Origin: Ophiocordyceps camponoti-saundersi (nom. inval.)
Lineage: Eukaryota; Ascomycota; Sordariomycetes; Hypocreales; Ophiocordycipitaceae
Assembly (NCBI GenBank): GCA_003339415.1
Contig: PDHQ01000299.1
Location: 7,724-40,879 of the forward strand
Direction of reading: 5' to 3'
Length of the DNA stretch: 33,156 bases
Both the position numbers and the translations under genes were made by a program. Below the pieces are notes generated by a model. It had not been told where the DNA came from. It worked only from the letters and a program-made list of their open reading frames with translations, and made no database searches. Positions 1 to 10,411 of the stretch are shown here, piece after piece. The stretch's first letter is position 1. Each line of letters opens with the position of its first letter.

Positions 1-19
1 ATAGAATGAGTTTATTTTT

Positions 20-43
20 GGGGGGGGGGGGGTGGTGGGGTGT

Positions 44-81
<38 letters not shown>
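20..81 (+). repeat. Poly-G tract
   Basis: The tract is G apart from single T bases at 33, 36, 41 and 43, with 38 uninterrupted G from 44 to 81. It is far longer than the other G runs here (7 G at 13014, 9 G at 13967, 9 G at 24959). A G run contains no CpA, so RIP cannot erode it. It could fold as a G-quadruplex, or it could be a sequencing or assembly artefact near a contig end. Confidence 0.95.
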
Positions 82-82
<1 letters not shown>

Positions 83-1739
83 GGCGAACTTTAAGAACTC
101 TAAAGCGTATTATCGAATCTTATATAGTAATCCCGAAGGTACCTCTACCTAGGGCGGTAAAGCACTAGGCGGTAATATAATTTTTCTAGACGAGGTTATA
201 TTATATAGTAGCGAGTTATTATAGCGGGAAGCCTAGTTAGCTTTCTAGGAAAAGGTAGCGTCCTATTTCGGTTTCGATATTATAAGCGGTGCTTTAGAAC
301 CTTTTAGGATCTTAGGAGGCCGCCTCTACTACCTATACTTAGATATCGCCGTAGTTATCGTTTTTTAAAAAAGTTTGCCGATTAAAATATAATATTAAGT
401 CGATATTCCCTAATATAAAATCTATATTATTATTAGCATAAGGTTACGAGATTAATAAGGTACGAGGCTTAGACTTTTATTATAAAGCTAGTAGGGCTAT
501 TATAAGTTAGCCTCCTCTCCGTTATACTCTTAATTATACCTTTTTAGCGCTTCGATCTAGTGCTAGCTAGATAATACCTTAACCGGTATTTCTAAAAGCT
601 AATCGAGCAAATTATAAATAGTTTTAATATTACGTAGTTCGGTATTAATATTCTTACTTTATAGGAAGCGCCGGGACTTATTAAGAGAGAAAAGAACGGT
701 AATATAGTTTTTAACCGTATTTCGTTATAAGGCTCCTTAATAAAACGCTTCGTAAAGTTAGTTAATATACTTTTTATTAAGTATTCTATTTTTCGAGATT
801 ATCTAATCTATTTTTAGAACTCTTATAAGGATCTTAGCTATAAGTATATAGTATTTTTTAGCGTCCTAAAATATACTCGTAATATTATTAAAATATTTAT
901 CTTAAGTAGTAAGGGATTAGGTTATTTCTTCGTATAGTTAATTATTAAATTATCGATTTCGGTATCGCTTACTAAGTTAGTGCTTAGGGGAGGAAGCTTT
1001 ACGGCGAGATATAGTAATTAAGTTACTTAAGCGTTATTATAATATTATAAGTTTTTAAGATATATTTAAAAGCTTAAGGTTAATAGAAAGAATATAAGTA
1101 GTTTAGAATATTATATCTTTTATAAGGTAGTACGGTAATATTAAACTTAAGGGATAATATAAGTATACTATTATATATTTAGTTTTTTTTTATAATCCCT
1201 ACCTTTTATCTTTTAGCTATAACCTAAACCGTATAAGATAAAATAACTAATATTAGTATATACTTATATATATTAGGGCATTATAAATATTATATTAAAA
1301 ATACCTTATAAACTCTGCCTATCGTATAAGACTTATAAGTTATATAGTCTATTTATAATAAATTTTTATAAAGGTACTACTATTTCCTACTCTTATTATT
1401 CCTTAATTCTATTTCCCGTATATATATACGATAAGAATAGCTATAGATAGCTATATAAATAGACGTACGGAGAGGTAAGAGTAGGACGAATATACTTAGG
1501 TAAAAGGGCGCTATAAATCTCGAGTATTAAGAGGCTATCTAATAACTTATATTATAAAGCTAGACTAGTAGAAGAAACGTATTAATTAGTAGGTTAAGGA
1601 GTAAAATAGGACGATAATTATATATAAGAGGAGGGAGGGAGATTATTTAGGTTACGAGAATACCGGATAGTATCTTTTAGTATTTTTTAATATAGAATAT
1701 CGGGCTTATAATAGTTAGAAATCCTTATTAGATAGGTTA
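82..1739. other. Degenerate sequence, possibly upstream part of the Copia element
   Basis: No gene can be named here. The stretch is heavily mutated, with dense TAA and TAG in all frames. It lies directly upstream of a Copia RNase H ghost on the same strand, so part of it could be gag, integrase or RT of that element. I searched by eye for a zinc knuckle, the integrase zinc finger and the RT YVDD box and found none that I would defend. An internal deletion of the element is equally possible. Confidence 0.4.
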
Positions 1740-2420
1740 TAAGGGAGCGGTTCTATATTAAAATACTATCTTTTAATAATAAGTAGTGCTCTCTACGTCG
1801 CTATTTACACTCGACTAGATATCGCGTATATAGTTAGCAAGCTTGCGAGGTTTCGCTTAAACTTAGGGCCGCGTTATTTCTATAAAATTAAGCGTTACCT
1901 AGCCTATCTTCTTAATACAGCTAACTACGCCCTCTCTTTCGGTCTTAGAACTTATATAGCTATCTGCTTATTAGATTCTTCCTACGCTAATTATCCAGAT
2001 ACTCGCAAATTATCTTAGGGTTACTATTTCTAACTTTAAGATAGTAGTACTTTTAATTAGAAGGCTATAAAGCAAATAACTATTATAACCTCCTTTACGG
2101 AAAGGGAACTCCTAGCCTTTTCTAAGGCTACTAAGGAATAACGGGCCCTATCCCGCTTAATTAAAAAACTTAGTATTTAAATAATAGGTATCTCGATACT
2201 TTACTATAATAATTAGTATACGATTATACTCCTAACTAAACCTCCTATAAAAACTTTAAATAAACCTCCGATATATTAATATTTATAATTACTAGTTACG
2301 ATAAGAGGTATAAGATAAACGCCTCGAAATCTGCTAGATCGCCTCCGCAGATAACCCTACGGATAGCTTTATAAAAGCCTTACTTACTAAGGCTTTGCTT
2401 CTTTTCCGCGAGCGTATTAG
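1740..2420 (+). pseudogene. Ty1/Copia retrotransposon pol remnant (RT end and RNase H)
   Basis: This is the C-terminal part of a Copia-type polyprotein, which copies the element's RNA into DNA; RNase H removes the RNA strand. In the frame holding codon 1785-1787 one reads SALYVA, then TRLDIAYIVSKLARF (family form TRPDIAY..SKLARF), then LNLGPRYF, RYLAYLLNTANYALSFG, SSYANYPDTRKLS and a GYYF block. KAIKQITIITSFTERELLAFSKATKE follows in two blocks and matches the KQ..V..S..EAEL.A.S..KE signature of Copia RNase H. Near 2330-2400 there is ADNPTDSFIKAL, like the usual ADGFTKAL ending. Stops interrupt the frame where Gln or Trp is expected. The Pro of TRPD reads Leu. No LTR could be identified on either side. 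It is better preserved than its flanks. Confidence 0.88.
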
Positions 2421-3410
2421 GGTTTTACCTTTACCTTACTAACTTCTTTCTTTTTTCTTCTATTTCTTTCCTTTATTATAAACTCTTTCTTTCCTATATT
2501 TTTTACTACGTTTCTTTACGTTATACTTTTTACTTTAAGGAAATTATAGTAAATTACTATAATATTAAGGATATATGCGATTATTTCCCCTTTCCTTTCC
2601 CCTTTTTCTTATCTCCCTATGCCCTTATATTATTTATATATAAGGGAATATACTAAGGCTACTAACCTAATAAGCTAGGTTAAGGCTAGCATAACGTAAA
2701 ACCGCCTACGAATTCGTAATAATATTATCGGAACTTAAGCCTCCTAATAACGAACTAGTTAGGTAATTATAGGGGCGCTCTATAATAATATAGTTAGTAT
2801 AACGACCGCCGAAAACGCCCGGGACCTTAATATAATAATATATAGCGAGCGGAAAAATTAAGTCCTCGTATTTAGCGTAAGAATAAACGATCTCGCCTTA
2901 GCTTACTATAAGAATTCCCTATAGCTAGTTAGGGAAGCGTAAGAGTAACGTAATCTAACGCTAATAAGTAATATAGGCGGGATTATACGTGATCGAGATA
3001 ATCGGGTTCCTAAGCGGCGGCATAGCCGCCACGCGCGCTTCCGCGTCCTAATAATAGTTATTCCTATTCCTTTCTTACTTTATTAAGTTTACTTACGTCG
3101 GTAGTAAGATACTAAAATCTCCTAAATAACTTAGGGTCTCTTATTCTAAAAGTATAAAATATCTTTCGATTATTTCCCTTACGAATAGTAATAGCGCTAA
3201 ATAGCGATCCTAGGAACTTAATAACCTTATTACCTAGCTTAAGATAATATACCTCTATTATAATATTTCCTTAGAATATAGGAATAATAAACTATACGGT
3301 AAAGGCTAAAAGAAAAACGATTTTTCGAGTTTAAAATAACGGGGCAGATAAAGTTAAAGATAGTAGAATTTTCCTACGCGCGCTAAATTTTTCGTTTTTA
3401 TTTATAAACG
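2421..3410. other. Pyrimidine-rich stretch and unassigned degenerate sequence
   Basis: From about 2430 to 2630 the + strand is rich in T and C, possibly the 3' untranslated part or LTR remains of the Copia element. From about 2690 to 3060 a + strand frame can be read with stops only at TAA or TAG. It ends in an Arg-rich run near 3000-3045 (PKRRHSRHARFR), but the stop density is no lower than chance. The minus strand from about 3400 leftward could also be a fading extension of repeat K0. No function is assigned. Confidence 0.35.
3016..3030. repeat. Small GC-rich hairpin
   Basis: GGCGGC and GCCGCC form a perfect 6-bp stem around a 3-nt loop, inside a short GC-rich islet (about 3005-3050). The islet also keeps GCA and CCA, unlike its surroundings. 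A role is not evident. Confidence 0.6.
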
Positions 3411-4050
3411 GGCCCCGGTTTACTAATTTATAACGTTATTATTTCCTTTCTATCTTTTAAAGTTATAATATTTTCCTTTTAGACGCTTTTCCTATATTTT
3501 TTTATAGTTTATCGTTTACGCTAAAGACTATCTATAACGCTCCCTAGAACGCTTACTTTATATATACTTCGGTACCTTCTCACGTGCGTCCTTAGCTAAC
3601 TAATTAGCTTTTAAGATCACCGCACCTATTATCGATAATCTAACTAATAAGGTTACTAGATTACTAGCCGATAGTATATACTATTAGTACGTACCCTTTT
3701 TCGAAATATTCGATTTTTATACTTTTACGGCTATTTTTTCCTTCCTCTATTCTTAGGCTTTAGTATATTTTTTCCGAGGCTTTTCTACTTCTTTTTTAGC
3801 ACTAATAGTTTCTTCCTTTCCGGGCCTATTTTTCTTAGCCCCGGAGGGGGTATATTAGGGGTAGGGAAGTAAGTACGGGGGCGTATAATATATAGAGGCA
3901 TAATTTACCGTAAAGGTTAGACCGTATACCTTTAAAGGGTTAGACGATTCCCCTTTATATATCGACCCCTAGTCCTAATACTTCTAGTCCTATATTTCCC
4001 CCCTAGTTTTAGGTAGGCCAGCCTTATACTAAGGTACCTATACCTAGAAG
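3411..4050 (-). pseudogene. Family K copy 0, left arm of an inverted repeat
   Basis: The reverse complement of this segment aligns along its whole length with 5830-6480. Read on the minus strand both copies give a Lys/Glu-rich segment (KEETISAKKEVEKPRKK here, GETISTKKEAESRGKN in the other), then SNLV or LVTLLV, then LKAN.LA and a KVPKYI block. Agreement at protein level with many silent differences points to an old coding sequence, not a random repeat. The part near 3411-3500 matches the 5' region shared by copies K1, K2 and K3. I do not recognise the protein. Copy 0 is the only one of the four on the minus strand. Confidence 0.72.
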
Positions 4051-4100
4051 CTATTAGCTAATATAATATATATATATATATATATTTATATATATTACCT
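4051..4100. repeat. AT microsatellite
   Basis: An (AT)n run sits just inside the left inverted-repeat arm. Similar short TA runs occur near 13860, 15645, 26270, 27660 and 28380. Such runs are expected where RIP has driven sequence toward TA. Confidence 0.75.
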
Positions 4101-4184
4101 AGTAAGTAGGTAATATTAAGAGAAGTGCTCTATTTTACTAATAACTTTATTATAGTAATACGATATATAGCTTTAGTAGCACTT

Positions 4185-5480
4185 TTAAATTAAATTATTA
4201 AGCTATATAAACGGGCTAACTAGTCTTAAGCCGTAGCCGGTTAAGGTATAGACTATAAGGTAGTTAAACTATAAAAGTAATCTAATTAGGTAGCTAATAA
4301 AGAAAAGCGTCGTAATCCTAAGTTTTTATTAGTTAACGGAAGAAAGTATATAAGTAAGTATTAAAGTCTATCTAAAGTAATAAAGCTATAAAAAAGGTAT
4401 ATAAAATTAAGGGTTAAGGATAGAAATACTAGAAAAATAGCAAAGGAGGTGTTTAGGGGTAAGAAAACGTAACTTTTAAATATTAGCAAAGGAATAAAGG
4501 CGGCGTAGATTAGTAATTCAAAGCGTAAACGTATAAATTTAGGAGATTCGTCGCGCCGCGTGAAAAAATCCTCTCTCGTTAACTTAATTTTATTTATCGT
4601 TATTATAGAGGCGTAAAATCTTTATTTTTTTTTCTTTATAATTAGGATTCTTATATTCTTCTACGTACTAAGGGTTATTAAGATTTATCGCGCTGCTTAA
4701 AAAAATCATCCTTTCGTTAACTTCTTTCTATTTATTATAAGAAATAGCTAAAATCTTCGTTTTTTTCTAGCGCTTGCCTTTTATATATTTTACGTTATCC
4801 TAAGGGTCGTCGTTATATTTATATTACGAGATATCTTTATCGGAAACTTATAAGGTTATCGATTTTCCTAAATCCCTATTTAGGCCGATTAGAAAGCGTA
4901 TCTAGAATAGTAATCTTTACTATACGTTATAGACGGTATCGGGGAATTCTAATAAGATACTTAAGTAGTATACTACTAACGTAAGTATTTTAAGCTATAG
5001 TTTAGGGAAAAGCGATAAATAATAAAATAAAATAGGACGATAAGGAGAAGGTTATAGCTAAAGAGTCGAAGAGAGCCGTAACTATTTGCCTAGCTCTTAA
5101 TAACCTAGATATTATAGATTAGAGACGAATCGCTCGCCTTCTTAGGATATCTAACTAAATATAAGGGATTATAGTAGCTAGTCGTGGAGACGTGGTTAAT
5201 TTATATAGGGAATATAAGGATAAGAGCGTACCCCGGCTATTCTACGAATATATTAAAGTTACCGGGGCCTTTAGAGATTAATATACTAATTATATTATTA
5301 TAAGAAATCTATATTATAAGAGCGTATCGGAGTCCTCCGGTTCCTTAAAAAGGAATAGTTTCGATATCTATTCGGAGGCTTAGAGGCACTAGACGCGTCC
5401 TAGCAGGACATATAATAGATAGCTAAGGTTATAACGGCGCGTAGGGAGGGGTATAGAAAATAAATATTAATAGAATATAG
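4185..5480 (+). pseudogene. Family K copy 1, unknown coding repeat
   Basis: This copy aligns in direct orientation with K2 and K3, about 2.0-2.1 kb apart. A conserved frame around 5090-5280 reads LALNNLDIID, then RRIARLLRISN, GIIVASRGDVVNLYREYKD and a FYEYIKVTGAFRD block, followed by YTNYIIIRNLYY. K2 and K3 give the same series with conservative changes, which argues for a real ancestral protein. A frame change lies near 5340, after which GLEALDAS..DI..IAKV matches K2. RIARLLRISN followed by a short block could be a helix-turn-helix of a transposase-like protein, but that is a guess. The 5' non-coding part (4345-4620) is also shared. No family is recognised and no terminal repeats are clear. 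Confidence 0.68.
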
Positions 5481-5668
5481 TAATAAAGGAAATTACTAAA
5501 GATAAAAAGTTTTAAATAGTAAAGGTATACTATAATAGCTCTTATAAGGAGACTATTATTATAATAAAGTAACGAAGAAGTAAAATATATATATATAAGT
5601 ATAATAATAAGGAGGCTAAGCTTAGGCTACGTAACTATAGGGGAAGAAGAAGGGGCCCGCTAGCAAGG

Positions 5669-5687
5669 TATATAAGTGCCTGCTAGG
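5669..5687. repeat. 19-bp motif shared with the insertion at 25770
   Basis: The reverse complement of this site equals 25771-25789 exactly (20 bp when one more base on the outside, 5688, is included). It lies between K1 and the right inverted-repeat arm. It could be the terminal sequence of a small element. Confidence 0.6.
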
Positions 5688-5829
5688 TAGCTGCTTATAT
5701 ATATACTATCTATAAGTATTTATTAGGTATACTAAATAGCGCGGATAGAAGGAATACTAAGATATAAACTTAATAGATAAATAGAACTATATTCCGTTTA
5801 CTTACCTAGGTTAGGCTAATCCTTAGTAT

Positions 5830-6480
5830 ATATACCTTTTAGGTATAGGTATCTTAGTATAAGGCCGGCGCACTTAAAATAAAAGGGGAAATATAAGAAT
5901 AGAGGTACTAGAAATAAGGGTTAATATATAAAGGAGAATTATCTAACCCTCCGGAGGCATATAGTCTAACCCTTATAGTAAACTATACTTCTATATATCG
6001 TATATACGCCCTTAGTACCCTCTTTACTACCCTTAATATATACCCTCCGGGGATAGGGAAAATTAAACCTAGAAAAGGAGAAACTATTAGTACTAAAAAA
6101 GAGGCAGAAAGCCGAGGAAAAAATACTAAAGCCGTAAGAGAGAGGGAAGAAAAATAATATAATACTAAAAAAAAAACTCGAAAAATCAAATAGCAGGTAT
6201 ATACCGGTAATACGTACTACTAGTATAGTAATCTAGTAAGCTTATTAGTTAAATTATCGGTAATAAGTCCGCTAGTCTTAAAAGCTAATTAGTTAGTTTA
6301 GGTTAAACGTAAGAAAGTACCGAAGTATATTCTAAGTAAGTAGTCTAAAAAGTTATTATATAGATTTTTTTAGCGTAGATAGAGAATAGTAGAAAAATAT
6401 AGGAAAAGCGTTTAAAAGGAAAAAATCGTAACTTTAAAAGTTAGAGAAGGAATAAAAGCGTAAAAAATTAGTAATTTAAG
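5830..6480 (+). repeat. Right arm of the long inverted repeat
   Basis: This arm is the inverted counterpart of 3411-4050; the arms face each other across about 1.8 kb that contains K1. Outer landmarks shared by the arms include the CCTATACCTA box near 4045 (seen as TAGGTATAGG near 5841). The arm also forms the 5' part of K2. Identity is visibly reduced by independent RIP on each arm. Confidence 0.75.
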
Positions 6481-7470
6481 GTATAAATATATAAAAATTA
6501 GGATATTCGTTATACTACGTAGGGAATCCTCTCTTATTAAGTTTACTTTATTTACCGTTATAGAGACGTTAAAATCTTCGTTTCCTTTCTCGTAATAGCA
6601 ATTTACGTTTTCTTCTAAATCCCGCAAAGTATTAAGATTCGTTATATAGCTTAAAAAACACTCCTATTATTAACTTTATTTTATTTATCGTAAGGAGAGG
6701 GTAAAATCTTCGGTTTTCCGTTTTCGCGGCCGCCTTTTAGGTATTTTTTTATATCCTAAGGGTTATCTTTTCCTCGAGATCGTAAGATATCCGCGTAGTA
6801 GACTCCCGCGGATATAGATTTCCTAAGATCGCCGTTTAGGAGGATTAAGAAAACCGTTAAGGAGAAGGAGATCTTTTATAGCCTAGAAACGATATTAGCA
6901 AACTCTACTATAAGGCTTAAGTATTATATAATAAATATAAGTTTATTAAATAGTTATTCGGGGAAAGCGAGAGATACTAAGAAAAAATAAGATAGCGAGG
7001 AGAGGGTAATAGCCTTACCTACGAAGAGGAACTTAAGTATTATTATACCTCTTAATAACCGGAATAATATAAATAAGAGATATATCGCTAGTATTCTTAG
7101 GATACCTAACTAAATATAAGGGATTATAGTAGCTAATTATAAAAAAGTAGTTAAATAATACCGCGAATATAATAATAAAAGCGTATACTAGGCGTTCGTA
7201 AATTATATTAGGGTTATAGGGGAGTTTAGGGATTAATATACTAATTATATTATTATAAGAACTCTATATATTAGGAATAAGGGTAAATCGCTAGATTACC
7301 TAGAAAGAACCGTTTAGACGTCGAATAGGGGCTTAGAGTAGCTAGCCGCGTCCTAGCGGGATATATTATAAGTGCTTAAGGTTATAAGGTAATAAAAGGG
7401 GGAGTATACTAAAAGAATATAGATAGTAAGTTATAATAAGAAAAGTGCTTAAAAGGGAATCTTCTAAGAA
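5830..7470 (+). pseudogene. Family K copy 2, most complete copy
   Basis: This is the longest copy, joining the Lys/Glu-rich 5' segment shared with K0 to the central and 3' segments shared with K1 and K3. Around 7020-7420 it reads NINKRYIASILRIPN, GIIVANYKKVV, YREYNNKSV, AFVNYIRVIGEFRD, YTNYIIIRTLYIRNKGKSL and then GLEQLAAS.RDILQVLKVIR. Stops occur at TAA or TAG only. The amino-acid series matches K1 and K3 despite many base differences. Function is unknown. It is followed closely by a different gene ghost (7500-8165), which may belong to the same element. Confidence 0.68.
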
Positions 7471-7499
7471 TCTTAAAAGTATACTATTTATAGGTATTA

Positions 7500-8165
7500 A
7501 ATAAGCCGGGTAAGGACGCGTTTTATTACTAAATTACCGCGTATAATACTTTTAGATTATATTATAAGGTATATGCTAAAAATCTCTCTAAAAGTTTAGC
7601 TTTTTATACGCTAGGTTTCTAGGTAAGTAAAGGAGATAGTTAGGGTATTAAGATAATATTTCGAGTATCGTTATTTAGCGTTTCGATTAGTATATAGAAG
7701 CTATATATTCGATTAGCGAGGAGGCTTATTATATAGTTAGCAGGACTTAGTTATATTTATTAGCCTATCTAACTATTTAGTAAAGCGCGTTTCCTTTCGA
7801 CTACGAGCGCGCTATATCTTTACCTTTATAAGGAGTTATATTCGGTATTAGAAGACGAGGTGTTATAAACCTATCTATCGATAGCGATTATTATAAGTCC
7901 TTTATCGCTTATTATATAGCGGTTTAGAGGGGAATCTATTATATAACCTACCTTATAGGTATCCCTCTTACTTAGTTAGCGCTGCCGGCCCTTTTTAAGG
8001 GCCTAGTTTAGCGATATAAACCTAGTAGAGTTATTATCCTAGTTATAATATTAGGAATATTAACACTTTTATTAGTGCTACCGTTACCTTATAATAAAAT
8101 CGTAGCGATAATACGTACCTTAATCGTTATTATCGTATAAGTATAATATACTTAGAAAGTATTAT
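7500..8165 (+). pseudogene. Unknown gene ghost with hydrophobic C-terminal part
   Basis: One + strand frame is fairly open, its stops being TAA or TAG. It contains QRFDQYIEAIYSISEEAYYI, where Q is my reading of a TAG stop, then an AFPFDYERAISLPL block, then INLSIDSDYYKSFIAYYIAV. It ends in a hydrophobic stretch, ITYLIGIPLTQLALPALF and VIILVIILGILTLLLVL, that could be membrane-spanning. The last part (about 7950-8110) recurs at 27228 and 27938. I do not recognise the family. It sits between K2 and K3 and could be a second gene of the K element or an unrelated insert. Confidence 0.5.
7950..8110 (+). repeat. Family M copy 1
   Basis: About 160 bp shared with 27228-27400 and 27938-28110. All three copies begin at a CCTACCTTATA box and read YLI.(L/I)PL followed by a stop or Gln, then LAL, then a Leu-rich stretch. 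See the other copies for context. Confidence 0.72.
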
Positions 8166-8424
8166 ATATATATAAATTAAAAGGTGCTTCCTTTATAGCT
8201 TAAAAGTAAGTATTAGTCTTATAAGTAATAACTAAAAATCCTAAAAAGGAAACGATCGCTATAAAGTAGTTTAGGGTATATAGCTAAGCGGTAAGATTAT
8301 AGTATTATTATTTATACTCGCTACTTATAAAAACTATACTATTCTCTACTATATTTTTAAATAAGACTTAAGATATTATATTATTTCTATATACTTCTAC
8401 TTATAGTATTCTATTAACGCGCAG

Positions 8425-9495
8425 GTATTATAATCCTAGGTTTTAATTAGTTAGTAAAAAAGAGCACGTAGGTAAGTAGCGAAGTCTATCTAAAGTAATA
8501 TAGCTATAAAGATAGTATATAGAATTAGGCGTGAAAGATAAGAATACTCGCAAAATAATAAAGGAGGTATTTAAAAGGAAGAGATCGTAACTTATAAATA
8601 TAGTAGGGGAATAAATATATAACGACTTAGTAATCGAAGCTATATATATATAAAATATAGAAATTAGTCGTGCGGCGTGGAAAAAAATCCTCTTTCTATT
8701 AAGTTTACTCTATTTATTATTAGAAACGGGTAGCATTTAGTATTTTTTCCCTCGCGCACGCTTTTTAAGTATTTTACGATTTCTCGAGGGTTATTATTAT
8801 ATCGAGATCGCGAAATATTATTATCTAAGACTTATATAGCGGTAAACTTCCTAGGATCCTTATTCGGGTAAATTACGAAGAGCGTATATAACGGGAAGCT
8901 TTACTATACGCTAGGAATAATATCGGCAGATTCTGCTAAGAAACTTAAGTGCTATATAATAAACGTAAGTCTAAGAGAAATTCGTTTCGGAAAAGCGGGA
9001 AATAATAAGGTAAAATAAGACTAGGAGAGCTAGATAGTAGCTATGCCGCCGAAAAGAAATATAACTCTTACGGTAATTATTAATAACCTAAATAATATAA
9101 ATTAGATATATATTACTCGCTTTTTTAGGTAATACGACTAGATATAAGGTATTATAGTAGCTAGTTATAAGGAGGTAGTTAATCGATACCGCTATTATCG
9201 TAATAATAAGGTGCCCTAGGCGTTCTGCAACTATATTATTATATATAGGGCGTTTAGGAACCGATACGCTAATTATATCGTTATAGGGAATTCTTATAAT
9301 AAGAGCGGGTTTTCCGAATTATTAGACAGAACCGTAGTAAACTCTATTAAGATAGCTAAAGCTAATAAGCATATCTTAGGATAAAGTATAATACGTCGCT
9401 AAGGTTATAAGGTAACGTAAGTAAGAGTATAGAAAGGAAATATAAATAGCGAATAGTAATATAAAGAATCGCTAAAGGGGAATTATCTAAAAGTT
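8425..9495 (+). pseudogene. Family K copy 3
   Basis: Shares the 5' block of K1 (8465-8540 against 4345-4420 is the clearest stretch) and the central coding block. Near 9075-9260 it reads VIINNLNNIN, ITRFFR, GIIVASYKEVVNRYRYYRNN, then an AFCNYI block and AFRN. It lacks the Lys/Glu-rich 5' segment of K0 and K2. Its 3' end lies about 90 bp from the RRP5 fragment on the opposite strand, so the fragment may have been carried or flanked by a K-type element. Confidence 0.66.
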
Positions 9496-9584
9496 ATAGG
9501 GGCGTATTATTTAAGCGTTTTAAGATAAAAATACCTTTATATATCGGGCGCCTAAAGTACCCTGCTTATTAATCGCGCCCGCCT

Positions 9585-10411
9585 CTAGAAATATAACTAT
9601 AAAGTTAAGATAAGTAACCTAAACGTTTAGCTTCTCGCTCTCTTCCCGCATGCTAATAGTCTTAATCGCATGCCCTATTACCTTGCGCGCCTTAGGTAGC
9701 TCGCTTACGTATATCCGGAAGGATATATACGCGATAGATAGCGCCGATAACTAAGCCTAGCCGAGGAGTAGCCGCTTATAGTCGCTCGCTATCTATAAGG
9801 CGTGCGCGTTAAGCGTAATTATCCTATAAACCTTAACTAAAGCCTTTTTCTTCTTTTTTATTACGCTAGCTGTTTACCGCTAGAGCTAGGCTCCTCGTTA
9901 GAGCTAAGTTTAGAGTAGGATAAGTAAAGTAAGTAAGTAGCCTATAAGATTTTCTTAGGCGCCCCGAGACCGCTACCGCTAATTTAAAGTTCGGCGTTAT
10001 TTTACTCTCCTTCTATATCGCTTATATTCTCCATCGCTTAGTCGTCGCTTTTTTATAATTTTAAGATAATATTATCTATATCCGTATCGCTATTAATAAG
10101 AGCAGCACCTCTATTATCCTTATCTAAGTGCGGATAAGCTATATCGCTATCTTTATCTTAAAAAGTAACTAATTAAGGCTAAAGCTAAACTTCCGCTTTT
10201 ACGCGTCGACGTTAAGTATTTTATATTTAATAATATCCCGCGCTTTATATAATTTAGTCGCGTCCTTAACCGGATTATTAGCTATCTAATTATTATAATA
10301 TAGGCTACTAACGTTAGCCGAGTTATTAATAATAATAAATACGCTATATTCTTTAACCTTATAAATATTACCGGCTATAAGGTAACTATTACTAAACTTA
10401 ATAGTTACGCG
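9585..10411 (-). pseudogene. RRP5: RRP5 (ribosome biogenesis) gene fragment, RIP-degraded
   Basis: Rrp5 (human PDCD11) is a nucleolar scaffold for pre-rRNA processing, with many S1 RNA-binding domains followed by an acidic linker and HAT repeats. Here the minus strand gives the end of the last S1 domain at 10411-10160 (RVTIKFSNSYL, YKVKEYSVFIIINNSANVS, NPVKDATKLYKARDI, KILNVDA.KRKFSFSL). Next comes the acidic linker at 10157-9870 (DKDSDIAYPHLDKD, NSDTDIDNIILKL, SGSGLGAPKK, SSNEEPSSSGKQLA). Then comes a basic KKKKK run and the first HAT repeat at 9864-9590 (ASDYKRLLLG, ELPKARKVIGHAIKTI, MREESEKLNV, YLNF). These match the order and spacing in fungal Rrp5 as I know it. The S1, linker and HAT parts lie in three different frames, so at least two frame changes occurred, plus many TAA and TAG. 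Both ends of the gene are missing. It cannot be functional. Confidence 0.86.

Noticed and set aside
2690..3060. Gag-like plus-strand frame ending in an Arg-rich run
   Set aside because: Its stop density is about what chance gives here and no zinc knuckle or other domain is visible, so it is only mentioned as a possibility.
5983..6189. Minus-strand ATG frame of 68 codons
   Set aside because: It lies inside the right inverted-repeat arm, opposite to the frame conserved between copies, and is not open in the other copy. It is hydrophobic because it is the antisense of a Lys/Glu-rich stretch.
6412..6627. Minus-strand ATG frame of 71 codons
   Set aside because: It lies within repeat K2, is not preserved in K1 or K3, and has the composition expected of random AT-rich sequence.
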